This document shows, in pieces, positions 37,869-46,889 of a stretch of DNA of 64,000 bases (position 1 is its first letter; each line of letters begins with the position of its first letter). This DNA is from Actinomucor elegans (lineage: Eukaryota; Mucoromycota; Mucoromycetes; Mucorales; Mucoraceae). Location of the stretch: NCBI GenBank assembly GCA_026027325.1, contig JAMSLZ010000015.1, positions 62,001 to 126,000 on the forward strand, written 5' to 3'. The position numbers and the translations under genes are program-made. Under the pieces are notes generated by a model that ran no database searches, was not told where the DNA came from, and worked only from the letters and a program-made list of their open reading frames with translations.

Positions 37869-40770
37869 TGCTAGGTCACAACATTCGATTGGGTTCCTTA
37901 AATGTGCGTAGCATTTTTATGGAGTCCCAAAAAACTACACAAAAGGAGTTCGCTTCTTACCTACGCGCTCGTTCTCTTGGTGTGGATATCCTTTGCTTGC
38001 AAGAGGTATCTCACTTCTATTCTCAATCTTCTCTCACTGATCATCAAATCCGCTCTTTCTCTTTCTTCTTTCCTCGCTGTCCCTTTGTGGTGTCCAAACA
38101 TTGTGCCATTGTCTGCCTCAAGCCTGGTCTTTCTTTGGATGCTACTCAAGTTCTCCTGGATGAGCGTTGTGTTGTGGCTACTGTCAAGGATGCCCAGCAT
38201 AATGTCTTGTGTCGTGTTGCCAATATCTATGCACCGGCACAGTCTTCGGACCGTCCACTGTTTATACAATCTTTTCTCTCTCTTGCTTTGTGGTCTGAGG
38301 TGTCCAACACGCCTTGGATGTTGGTAGGTGACTTCAACATTCATCTGCACTCTTCTGCCGAGACAAGTCTTTCCTCTGTGGCTCCGCTGTATGATTGGCT
38401 TCGTCTCCACTTTAACAACTGTTTCCCGGACGGTCCTATTACTTTTCCTAGGGCTGGTACTACTATTGATTATATCTTTGGTCATACTTCGCTGGTGACT
38501 CGGTTGGTGAATGGTCAAGTCCATTATGTTCCTGGTGTGTGGACCGATCACTGTCTTTTGACAATCGATCTGCAGCCTGCTTGTGCTCGTATTGGTCCTG
38601 GCTGTTGGCGCTTTAATCCCACTCTGCTGGAGGATTCAGAGTTTCTCCTATTGCTGGACAAGACGGTGTCTCTCTTTTTCGAATCTTCTGGTGGTGATGG
38701 TGACAATGCTAGCTCTGGTGGTAAGGGTGAACCGTTGAGGGTCCAATCTCAATGGGAATCTTTCAAGTTGTTGCTCAAGTGCTGTGCGCAAAAGTACGCT
38801 TGGGGTGCTAAGGCTCGATTCAAGAACAAGGTTGCTGCTTTACAACAGGAACGTATGAAGGCTGTTTCCTCTTCTGTCTCAAGTATTATGGCTAGTGATG
38901 CTACACCGTCAATTCAACCTAGTGATGATTCACTTCCTCTTCAGGTGGTGCATGAGCTAGAGAAATTGATTGATGGTCAGATTCAGAAAGAAACACGCCA
39001 GAATATGCTTCGCTCTGCCACTCGTTGGCATGAACTGGGTGAACGTAACAACAAGTATTTCTATCGTGTCATCAAGGATCGCCAGTCTCAACAGACAATC
39101 CAGTCCTTGAAGTGCTCTACTACTGGTGAGGTCTTGGTGGAAGCGGCTGCTATACTTCGGGAGGCTCGCGGTTTTTACCAAAAGCTATACACCCCGGACG
39201 ACATCGATGCCGAAGCCGTGGACTCTCTTTTGAATGGTATTCCTGAAGAAGTGGTGTTGTCTTCGGATGATGCCAAGTATCTGATGGCTCTGCCTAATGC
39301 CGTTACGGTGCTGGATCTACTGGCTCACGCCCCTAGGTCTCGGTCTCCTGGCATGGATGGTATTCCTTTCGAGGTATATCATTACTTGGCTGGTCGTTCG
39401 CGACCTTTTCTGGACTTGCTGGTGGCAGTCCTTGGTGGTGCTTTCTCTGGTGTGTTTCCTCCTTCGTGGCAACAAACTCGGATGGTGCTTTTGTTCAAGA
39501 AAGGTGATCCTCTGCTCTTGGCTAACTGGCGTCCTCTGTCTCTGATCAACTCTGATGCCAAGTTGTTTACCAAGTTGCTGGCCAATAGGTTCAACCGTGT
39601 CCTTCCAAAACTGATCAACCCCTATCAAACTGGGTTCCTTCCTCATCGATTGATCTCGGATAATGGGTGGTTGAATCAAACGTTGATGGCTAATCTTCGG
39701 TCGGTGGCTCCAAACCTTCCTCAAGTTGCGGTGTTACTTGATCAAGAGAAGGCTTATGATCGGGTCCATCCTGAGTATCTTCGTCGTGTGTTGCTTCGTT
39801 TTGGTTTTCCTTCTGGTCTGGTTGGTTGTCTCTCTTCTTTGTTCTTTGGTACCAAGATCTCCGTGTCCATTAACGGGTGGTTAGGAGCAGCTGTTCCTCA
39901 GTTGCGTGGCCTTAGGCAGGGTGATCCACTATCACCTCTGTTGTTCAACTTGGCTTTTGAACCCCTGTTGCGGTCTGTCTTGGCTTGTTCTTCTCTGTCT
40001 GGTGTTTCTCTGGCTCCTGTGGTGGTTCCTCGGACTTGGCTCCCTAACCCTCAAAAGGTCCATCTTGATTTGGGTGATGATACGGGTAACTACCCGCTTG
40101 ATTTTGTCAGTGGTTCTTCTCCTCCGGCTCCTATCAAGCTTCTCAGTTATGCCGATGATCTTGAGGTGTTCTTGTCTTCGCCTGGTGAATGGTTGGTGCT
40201 TCTGTCTCTTCTTGAGGTCTATGGTCGTGCCTCCAACGCCAAGGTGAATCTCAGCAAGACTGTTCTGGTGTCTCTTTCGGGTGTGGCTCATCAGCCTTGG
40301 GTTGATATAGCTTCTGCTGCTGGTGTAGAGTGGCATGATTCGTCGTCTGTTGGCTCGGTGCGTTACCTTGGTTATCCACTGTATCATACCGATGCTCAGT
40401 TGCTGCATTTCCTGGATGGTGTCAAAGTCAAGTTGGAGAGGCATGCAAACATGCTTCGTGAACGACACCTGTCTATACGTGGTACTGGTCTGGTGGCGAA
40501 TTCTCTGTTGCTCTCCAAGGTGTATCATCTTCTCCGTGTGGTTCCTGTGCCTGGCAAGTGGCTTCTGGATATCAAGGCAGTAGTGCGCAAGTATGTGGCA
40601 TCGTTTTGGCCCGCGCCGTCTTGGTCTTCTTTGTGTCTTCCTCGCAAGTATGGTGGTGTTGGTCTGGTGGACATCCAAGATCAGAGCTTTGCTTTGCATC
40701 TTGTGTATGTTCAACGTCTGCTTCGTCCTCTGGTGTCTTCGGATTTTGTGTCTCCCTGGTTGGTGTTCTG
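37868..40770 (+). pseudogene. LINE ORF2, first 967 codons, copy C7
   Basis: Endonuclease and reverse transcriptase domains are intact. The frame is cut at 40770 by the Merlin-like element and stops about ten codons later. The remainder is at 42691-43848. The 8-bp duplication gtgttctg brackets the insertion, so precise loss of the element and one repeat would restore the frame. Confidence 0.9.
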
Positions 40771-40845
40771 GGATGATTATCAAACGAGCTCTCACATCAC
40801 GTGATAATAGAATATATTGTTTTAAGATTATTTTATTTTATAAAT

Positions 40846-41140
40846 TTATAATTTTATTTTTTTAAGAACAGGTACAATATTGTTATTAACATTATTAAAT
40901 ATATCTTCCTCATTGTTTTCATATACTCTTTTGCTTTTTTTACTTTTGTTATATGTTTTAAATTCATAAACTTTTTTATTTTTTTATTTGATCCATTTTT
41001 TTAATATAAATTTCAAAACACCCATCTTTTTGTTTAATTTTAAATTCACTTAAATCATATTTTTTTATTTTTTTTACAATCATACTTCTTTTAATATTAT
41101 ATTTAAAGTTATCATCGGCTATTAAATCTAATATGTTCAT
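40846..41140 (-). pseudogene. Small passenger ORF of Merlin-like element 2, frameshifted
   Basis: From the ATG on the complement of 41138-41140 a 54-codon frame ends at the complement of 40976-40978, next to a run of seven A. In another frame the sequence stays open from there to a stop at the complement of 40846-40848, with an Asn/Glu-rich then Lys-rich end. One base gained or lost in the A run explains the break, and the original product would have been close to 98 residues. It lies downstream of the transposase on the same strand, like the ORF at 12625-12885. Function is unknown. Confidence 0.5.
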
Positions 41141-41680
41141 TATTTTTCTATATAATTGTTTTCAATTTTTAAATTTTTTATGTTGACATTATATCTAATC
41201 CAATTCATACTATTAAGTAACGCCGAGAACATATTAGAAAAGTTAATTTTACTAGAAAATAAATCTATATTATAATAATATGTATATTAAAAAAAGGAAT
41301 CTATAATATAATTATTGAAAATAATTAAAATAAAAGTTATATATATTATTGATTAATAAATCTTTTCTTGAAAAGTATATTCAACGATGTAAGATTCATT
41401 AAATTTATAATCAATGTATGTAATATAAGAATAATTATTAGAACAATATGAAATGAATTATTTTATTAAAGATAATCATTCAAATATACTTATATACAAA
41501 TTTTTTAGGTTTATAATAAAATAACTATATAATATTTAATAAATCAGTTTAATAACATGATCAGATCATATTAATAATTGAAATAAACTTTCAAAATGCA
41601 TTTTAAGTTTAATATATTTCGTGTCATATTACATTTTTATAAAAAAATCAAATTGTATTTAATCAAGTTATATATAAACT

Positions 41681-42562
41681 TTAATCTGTCAAAAACTTTT
41701 TCCATAAATTATATTCCCTATTTTTTTTCCTCCATTGATATTCTTTTAAAAACAATAATATATCTTTTTTGTTTCTATGTCTGGGTATTATACTCTGTTT
41801 TAATCCATTCCAAGTACCTTCAATAGTATTAGTATGTACACCTGTTATTGGATCTTTAAAATTTTTGGAATGATTTACAGTCATATGTTTATATCCTATA
41901 TTCTTTAAATTATTGTATCCTTTCCATAAATCTGTATATATTGTGGTTCCTTTTTTTACATATTTTTTAATAATTAAATCTATATTATCAATATTTCTTT
42001 CTTTAATAGGGACAAAAAAAGTTTTTTTATTTTCGTTTTTTATTTTATTTTTTAACATACTTCTTTCTACACCTCCAATAATCCATGCACCTTCTACTCT
42101 ATGACCTCTATTATATTTTCTTTTAGCTATTTTACTTTCATCTACTTCTACAATTTTATTTCTACCCCCAATTTTAATATTTCTATTACTTAATAATTGC
42201 TTATTTTTTAAATGTTTTCTAAATAATTTATTATAAGATGACACAGTATTCTTTGATATTCCTAATGTTGATGCAGTAAATGAACATGGCACTTTTCCAA
42301 GAAAATAATATAGTATATGTAATTGTATATTTAATGATAATGTTAATTTATTAAATATTGTACCTTTTAAAGGTGATATAGCTTTTCTACATTTATAAAA
42401 TCTGCAAACATATAATTTTTTATTTATATTTAATTTAATATCATGGTTACATTTTAAACACTTTTCATAATGGTTAACATAGTTGTTTTCAATTAAATAC
42501 AATAGTGCTTCCTTCTCATCATCAAATATTTTTTTCAAAGATTTGTATGGTTCTATAAACAT
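41681..42562 (-). CDS. IS1595/ISXO2-like (Merlin) transposase
   Basis: Intact 293-aa frame from the ATG on the complement of 42560-42562. It has a zinc ribbon (CLKC, then CRFYKC), a DNA-binding region with the LGKVP helix segment, and the catalytic residues Asp (VEVDESK), Asp (YTDLWKGY) and Glu (TIEGTW). With both inverted repeats in place, the element could be autonomous. Codon use is heavily A/T-ending. The relation to 11693-12556 is close in the core and in the first 60 residues. Confidence 0.9.
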   Translation of the reverse strand: MFIEPYKSLKKIFDDEKEALLYLIENNYVNHYEKCLKCNHDIKLNINKKLYVCRFYKCRKAISPLKGTIFNKLTLSLNIQLHILYYFLGKVPCSFTASTLGISKNTVSSYNKLFRKHLKNKQLLSNRNIKIGGRNKIVEVDESKIAKRKYNRGHRVEGAWIIGGVERSMLKNKIKNENKKTFFVPIKERNIDNIDLIIKKYVKKGTTIYTDLWKGYNNLKNIGYKHMTVNHSKNFKDPITGVHTNTIEGTWNGLKQSIIPRHRNKKDILLFLKEYQWRKKNREYNLWKKFLTD

Positions 42563-42690
42563 ATAGTTCTATAAAAACCTTTTTAAGTTATATTTTAAAT
42601 ATAAAACAAAATTCAATTTTGTATAAAACAAAAATTAAAATGATTTCGGAGTTTTAATAATAAACCTGAGAGTTCTTTTGGGATACATCC

Positions 42691-43848
42691 GTGTTCTGCT
42701 TTCAAGCCTATTCTGGTCATTCTTCGGTTCTCCCTTGGTTGATGTATCCATCTCGATTCAAGCCTCGGTTGAATAGTATTCCAACCCTGGATCATCTAAC
42801 CAAGCTTCTGGTTCGGCTGCCTCCTCTGGTGGTGCATTCTTCTTGGTCTTCTCGGTGGTTTCTGGATCTTCCTTTGTGCTGTGTGGTGTCTTCTGTTCCT
42901 GGTGTTGATCATGATCTGTCTCCTGGTTTTGTTCCTTCGTCTGTTGCTCCCAAGTATCTCATGTCTGACATATTCCACTGGAATATTCACTCTGGTACCC
43001 TGTTCTCCAATAAGGCTCTGCCAAGTTCCAGCCATGTCAAGTCGGTCTATTATGGTTTAAGTCCTCCTTTTGGTCCTGTTTCTCTGGCTCTCCCTCCGGT
43101 GATCAGGTCAAAAGTGGCTTTCACTTACGATGAACAGCGTGCTCTTCCTGTATCTCGTTCTGGTGCTTCTTCCTGGATGCCATCGACCCGTCATTGGACT
43201 GTTCCTTCTGGTCCCTCTTCGGTGGTATCTGTGGTCAAACTCCCTCTTGGTGTCTTGCGTCGCTTCTGGCACGCTGATCACTCTGTTGTTTCCACTCGTC
43301 CTGGTCCTCCTTTGGCTGTGGCTTCTCACTTGCTTTTGCGTCCTTTCTTTTGGCGTTTGTTTTGGTCTCTTCCCATGGTGGCCAAGGCTTTCACTCCCTG
43401 GTGGCGCCTGCTTCACGACAAGATTGGCTATCGTTCTCGGGTGAATCGCTGGTCTCCTCAGCAATTTCCCTCTCCATTCTGTGTTCTCTGCGGTGCCACG
43501 GAAGATTTGTACCACTTTGCGGTCGGTTGTCCACGTAAATCTGATTTCTGGCGTCAAGCTCTTGCTTTTCTCTCCTTAGACAAAGACTTTCCATCTGATG
43601 CAAACGTTTGGGCTGCTCTGGTCTCACTAAGTGGCCTCGATTGTAAACCGCTTGATGTGGATGTGCTTTCCATTTTGGGTTCGATCTTCTATACCCTATG
43701 GGCTGCACATTGGCGATGTGTTATTCATGATGATACTTGGTCCTCAGCTTGGGTCCTCAATTCCTTCAAGACAGATAACAGCCTTGTTATCACCACTTTC
43801 TTAGATAGTAGAACTCCTGATGAGTCTACTAGCACAACATTAGATTAG
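42691..43848 (+). pseudogene. LINE ORF2, C-terminal part, copy C7
   Basis: Continuation of ORF2 after the Merlin-like element: 386 codons with the C-terminal CX2CX8HX4C motif and the common TLD stop. The GTG at 42691 belongs to the target duplication and is not a real start. The segment has no promoter of its own and is not expected to be expressed separately. Confidence 0.88.
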
Positions 43849-43939
43849 TAATTTGTAACTTAGCTTTGTAATACCACTTTAAGATCAATAAATTACATTT
43901 AATACAAAAAAAAAAAAAAAAAAGCCAATTTCGACATCT

Positions 43940-43970
43940 CAAAAAAAAACTTTTTTTTTTTTTTTTCGCA
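43940..43970 (+). mobile_element. LINE copy C9, 5' UTR fragment 2
   Basis: A short piece that follows the C7 target duplication: caaaaaaaaac, a T run, then cgca. It matches the stretch of LINE 5' UTRs after ttcgacatctc. The T run is longer than in other copies. Copy C8 begins at 43971. Confidence 0.6.
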
Positions 43971-44232
43971 GGCTCTTTCGCTTAAAGATCACTTTTTACA
44001 AAAAATTTTGCATCCGTCTGGTTTTTTGTCAATATCTCGCTCAATTCAATCCATCCATCTCCGCTTGTTTCGTATTCGTATTCTACTCGTCGCTGCGCTT
44101 CTGGTGGTATAATTATTTTTGCAAATCTCCAACTTTTTGCACATTTCGCTCGATCTTGACATCTCAATTCGCCAATTTCGACATCTCAAAAACTTTTTTT
44201 CGTAATCTCGCCATTTTCTAGAAATCTGGCAC

Positions 44233-45639
44233 ATGACTGAAAATTCTGCCGTGTCCTGGACAACTGTTGTTGCCCGTGGTGCCTCCAAGAAGGTTCCATT
44301 GACTCCTGGTCGACGTATTGTCGACAATTCTGCCGTTCCTCTTGTTGGTGAGGTCATCTTTGAAGATGATGACCTCAAGTCCGAACTGTTGGTGCGCAAA
44401 GCCGCTGCTCTGGTGGAGCAGGCGCTTTGTTCAAGTTCTGTTCTGTTCTCCTTCCCTGGAAAGCTGTTTGGTGACCGTACTGACGCGTATAAGGTCATTG
44501 AAGAACAAGTTGGTGCTAATGTGGACTTCCGACACATTAGTTCTATGCGTGCAAGTGCTGGTGGTGATCTTCTGGTCGAAGCTAATTTCGATAGCAAGGC
44601 GGACGCTACCAAAGCTGTCAATGATGGTGTTACTGTGAATGGTGTTGTGTACAAGGCCGTTTCTACTAGCTCTGGCTCTGGCTCTTCTGTTGGTGGTAAT
44701 CTGACCCATGTTCAGTTTAATCTGGTGTGTTGTACTCCCAACAGAGCTACTTTTCTGGTTGACATGTTGGATTCATTAGCTTTTTATGGTAAGGTGTACC
44801 AGCTGAAGAAATACACTCGTAAGGGCTACTTTGAGGGCAAGATGTCGGTGTTGATTGATACCTCGGTTGGCATGGAAGGTGAGGATGGTGAGGTGGTTCC
44901 TCCTCAGCCTTTAACAAGAATGCTGTACTTGAGTGCTTGGGACATGTTTGCTCCTGCTCAGTTTAAAAATGCTCCTCCTGTTTGCCACTTTTGTCGCTTG
45001 TCGGGTCATGTCCGTAAGGACTGCCCTGAGTTGGCTAAGCGTATGTGTTTCTCTTGTCGCGAGAAAGGCCACACTGCAAGATTCTGTAAGGCTAAGAAGC
45101 AAGCTGTGAAGTCTTTCGAGGCTGAGCTCGATGATTATGTGGCTTTGTCTGGGGTGAAGAAATCTGGTCCTGTCACTACGTCAAACGACGGTGATGTAGT
45201 TGTTGAAGAGGCTCCCATTGTGCTGGTTGAGCAGGATGTGGCTTCTGAGCCCTTGGTTGATGTTTGTGATGGTGTACCTGGTGTCTCTGGTGTTACTGGT
45301 GGTGTCTCTGGTGATGTTCCTGGTGATGACTCAATCATTGAAGTCATGGAGCTCGATGGTGAGGGTGATCCTCTGCTCTCTGGCGAGAGAGTAGAGTACG
45401 ATCCCAACAGTCCTACTGGTGCTCGAGCTTCCAAGTTTGCTGACTACGAGGTTGCTTCAACCATGAAGGTTGATACGGTGCAAGAGATGATGGATTTGAG
45501 CAAAGTCAAGGCTAAAACACAAAACAAGATTGACTTTCTCAAGAAGAATATTGTGAATGTGGCGAAGACCAAGGCTTCTGCTTCTGCTATCAAGACGTCC
45601 AAGTCTTCCAAGTCTTCTTCTTCTGCCCATAGGGTATAA
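44233..45639 (+). CDS. LINE ORF1, copy C8
   Basis: Intact 468-aa protein, close to C3/C5 ORF1 but 21 residues shorter because the Gly-Val-Ser/Ala-Thr repeat has fewer units (about residues 346-360). Both CCHC knuckles are present. The stop overlaps the ORF2 ATG at 45637-45641. Confidence 0.9.
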   Translation: MTENSAVSWTTVVARGASKKVPLTPGRRIVDNSAVPLVGEVIFEDDDLKSELLVRKAAALVEQALCSSSVLFSFPGKLFGDRTDAYKVIEEQVGANVDFRHISSMRASAGGDLLVEANFDSKADATKAVNDGVTVNGVVYKAVSTSSGSGSSVGGNLTHVQFNLVCCTPNRATFLVDMLDSLAFYGKVYQLKKYTRKGYFEGKMSVLIDTSVGMEGEDGEVVPPQPLTRMLYLSAWDMFAPAQFKNAPPVCHFCRLSGHVRKDCPELAKRMCFSCREKGHTARFCKAKKQAVKSFEAELDDYVALSGVKKSGPVTTSNDGDVVVEEAPIVLVEQDVASEPLVDVCDGVPGVSGVTGGVSGDVPGDDSIIEVMELDGEGDPLLSGERVEYDPNSPTGARASKFADYEVASTMKVDTVQEMMDLSKVKAKTQNKIDFLKKNIVNVAKTKASASAIKTSKSSKSSSSAHRV

Positions 45640-46338
45640 TGCTAGGTCAAAACATTCGATTGGGTTCCTTAAATGTGCGTAGCATTTTTATGGAGTCCCA
45701 AAAAACAACACAAAAGGAGTTCGCTTCTTACCTACGCGCTCGTTCTCTCGGTGTGGATATCCTTTGCTTGCAAGAGGTATCTCACTTCTATTCTCAATCT
45801 TCTCTCACTGATCATCAAATCCGCTCTTTCTCTTTCTTCTTTCCTCGCTGTCCCTTTGTGGTATCCAAACATTGTGCCATTGTCTGTCTCAAGCCTGGTC
45901 TTTCTTTGGATGCTGCTCAAGTTCTCCTGGATGAGCGTTGTGTTGTGGCTACTGTCAAGGATGCCCAGCATAATGTCTTGTGTCGTGTGGCCAATATCTA
46001 TGCACCGGCACAGTCTTCGGACCGTCCACTGTTTATTCAATCTTTTCTCTCTCTTGCTTTGTGGTCTGAGGTGTCCAACACGCCTTGGATGTTGGTAGGT
46101 GACTTCAACATTCATCTACACTCTTCTGCCGAGACAAGTCTTTCCTCTGTGGCTCCGCTGTATGATTGGCTTCGTCTCCACTTTAACAACTGTTTCCCGG
46201 ACGGTCCTATTACTTTTCCTAGGGCTGGTACTACTATTGATTATATCTTTGGTCATACTTCGCTGGTGACTCGGTTGGTGAATGGTCAAGTCCATTATGT
46301 TCCTGGTGTGTGGACCGATCACTGTCTTTTGACAATCG
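45639..46338 (+). pseudogene. LINE ORF2, first 233 codons, copy C8
   Basis: This encodes almost exactly the endonuclease domain, up to the TDH motif, before the chromovirus LTR begins at 46339. The frame stops three codons into the LTR. The rest of ORF2 is at 54161-57513. The 5-bp target duplication aatcg is at 46334-46338 and 54156-54160. Confidence 0.9.
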
Positions 46339-46844
46339 TGTTGTAAACGCTCATAATTATATTAATAAGAGAATACTGTACAGATAGAAAATCGTATAGA
46401 TATCCTTATATATAGCTGCAGAAGTGTATAAAGCATTATTACCAAGAACCAGAATGTAAATGACTGTATTTGATTATGTTAAAATATCTTTATTTATATA
46501 TCACTCTGAGCAAGTAGACGCTAATTGATAAATACTATCTCTCACACCAAATATTACATTCAATACTATTACCTTTGGATATATTGATCCCGACACTCCT
46601 CGCCGCTAATCTTGGTCCGCTCATTTGGTTATTATCCCTGGTCTTCTTTATACGCAGTCCAACCTTGTTCCTGGCAAATCGTAATATGAATTTAGAATCA
46701 AGTACCGACCGAGAAAAAGTATATAAGAGATGCGTTTTATCACCTTTTGACCAGTTAATCAATTCTTGATCTCTAATAAAAAACTATCCACAGTTTTAAA
46801 AGTATTTCTATCTTCCAAAATCTTTATCTACCACCTTTACAACA
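46339..46844 (+). repeat. 5' LTR of the chromovirus
   Basis: 506 bp, starting TGTTGTAAACG and ending CTTTACAACA, so the short terminal inverted repeat is TGTTGTAAA/CTTTACAACA. A TATA-like TATATAAG is at 46720-46727. Small ORFs inside it are duplicated in the 3' LTR and are not considered genes. Confidence 0.95.
46720..46727 (+). promoter_or_regulatory. TATA-like box in the 5' LTR
   Basis: TATATAAG lies 117 bp before the LTR end and 163 bp before the gag-pol ATG, a plausible position for the U3 core promoter. The start site was not identified. The match is short and the region is moderately A/T-rich, so this is tentative. Confidence 0.4.
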
Positions 46845-46849
46845 TTTTT

Positions 46850-46858
46850 TACTTTTAA
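46850..46858 (+). promoter_or_regulatory. Possible self-priming primer-binding site
   Basis: No TGG-type tRNA primer site follows the LTR. Instead tacttttaa, five bases after the LTR end, is the reverse complement of ttaaaagta at 46796-46804 inside the LTR. Tf1-type chromoviruses prime from the folded-back 5' end of their own RNA, and this pairing could serve that purpose if transcription starts near 46796. Nine A/T-rich bases can match by chance, so confidence is low. Confidence 0.25.
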
Positions 46859-46889
46859 TTACTGTCCTATTTTCCTTACTTTTATCGAT

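Larger units (their letters stand above)
40771..42690 (-). mobile_element. Merlin/IS1595-like DNA transposon 2 (1920 bp, complete ends)
   Basis: The 8-bp target duplication gtgttctg is at 40763-40770 and 42691-42698. The ends are imperfect 24-bp inverted repeats, 18 of 24 matching. The left reads GGATGATTATCAAACGAGCT and the right, read inward, GGATGTATCCCAAAAGAACT. Both continue CTCA. The target-duplication length, transposase type and ends fit the Merlin superfamily. The element is strongly A/T-rich. Bases 41141-41680 between its two genes hold only A/T-rich sequence without a supported gene. Confidence 0.93.
36113..43923 (+). mobile_element. LINE copy C7, inserted in C9 5' UTR and split by a Merlin-like element
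   Basis: A full-length copy starting aaGGCTCTTTCGC and ending with an A tract at 43906-43923, flanked by the 16-bp TSD gccaatttcgacatct. ORF1 is intact. ORF2 is interrupted at 40770 by a 1920-bp Merlin-like transposon. It is nearly identical to C2 by eye, including the local 5' UTR duplication at about 36285-36340. Confidence 0.93.

Noticed and set aside
46535..46769. Small ORFs within the LTR (64 and 75 codons), repeated at 53846-54080
   Set aside because: They are repeated only because the LTRs are repeated, overlap each other on opposite strands and have no recognisable content.
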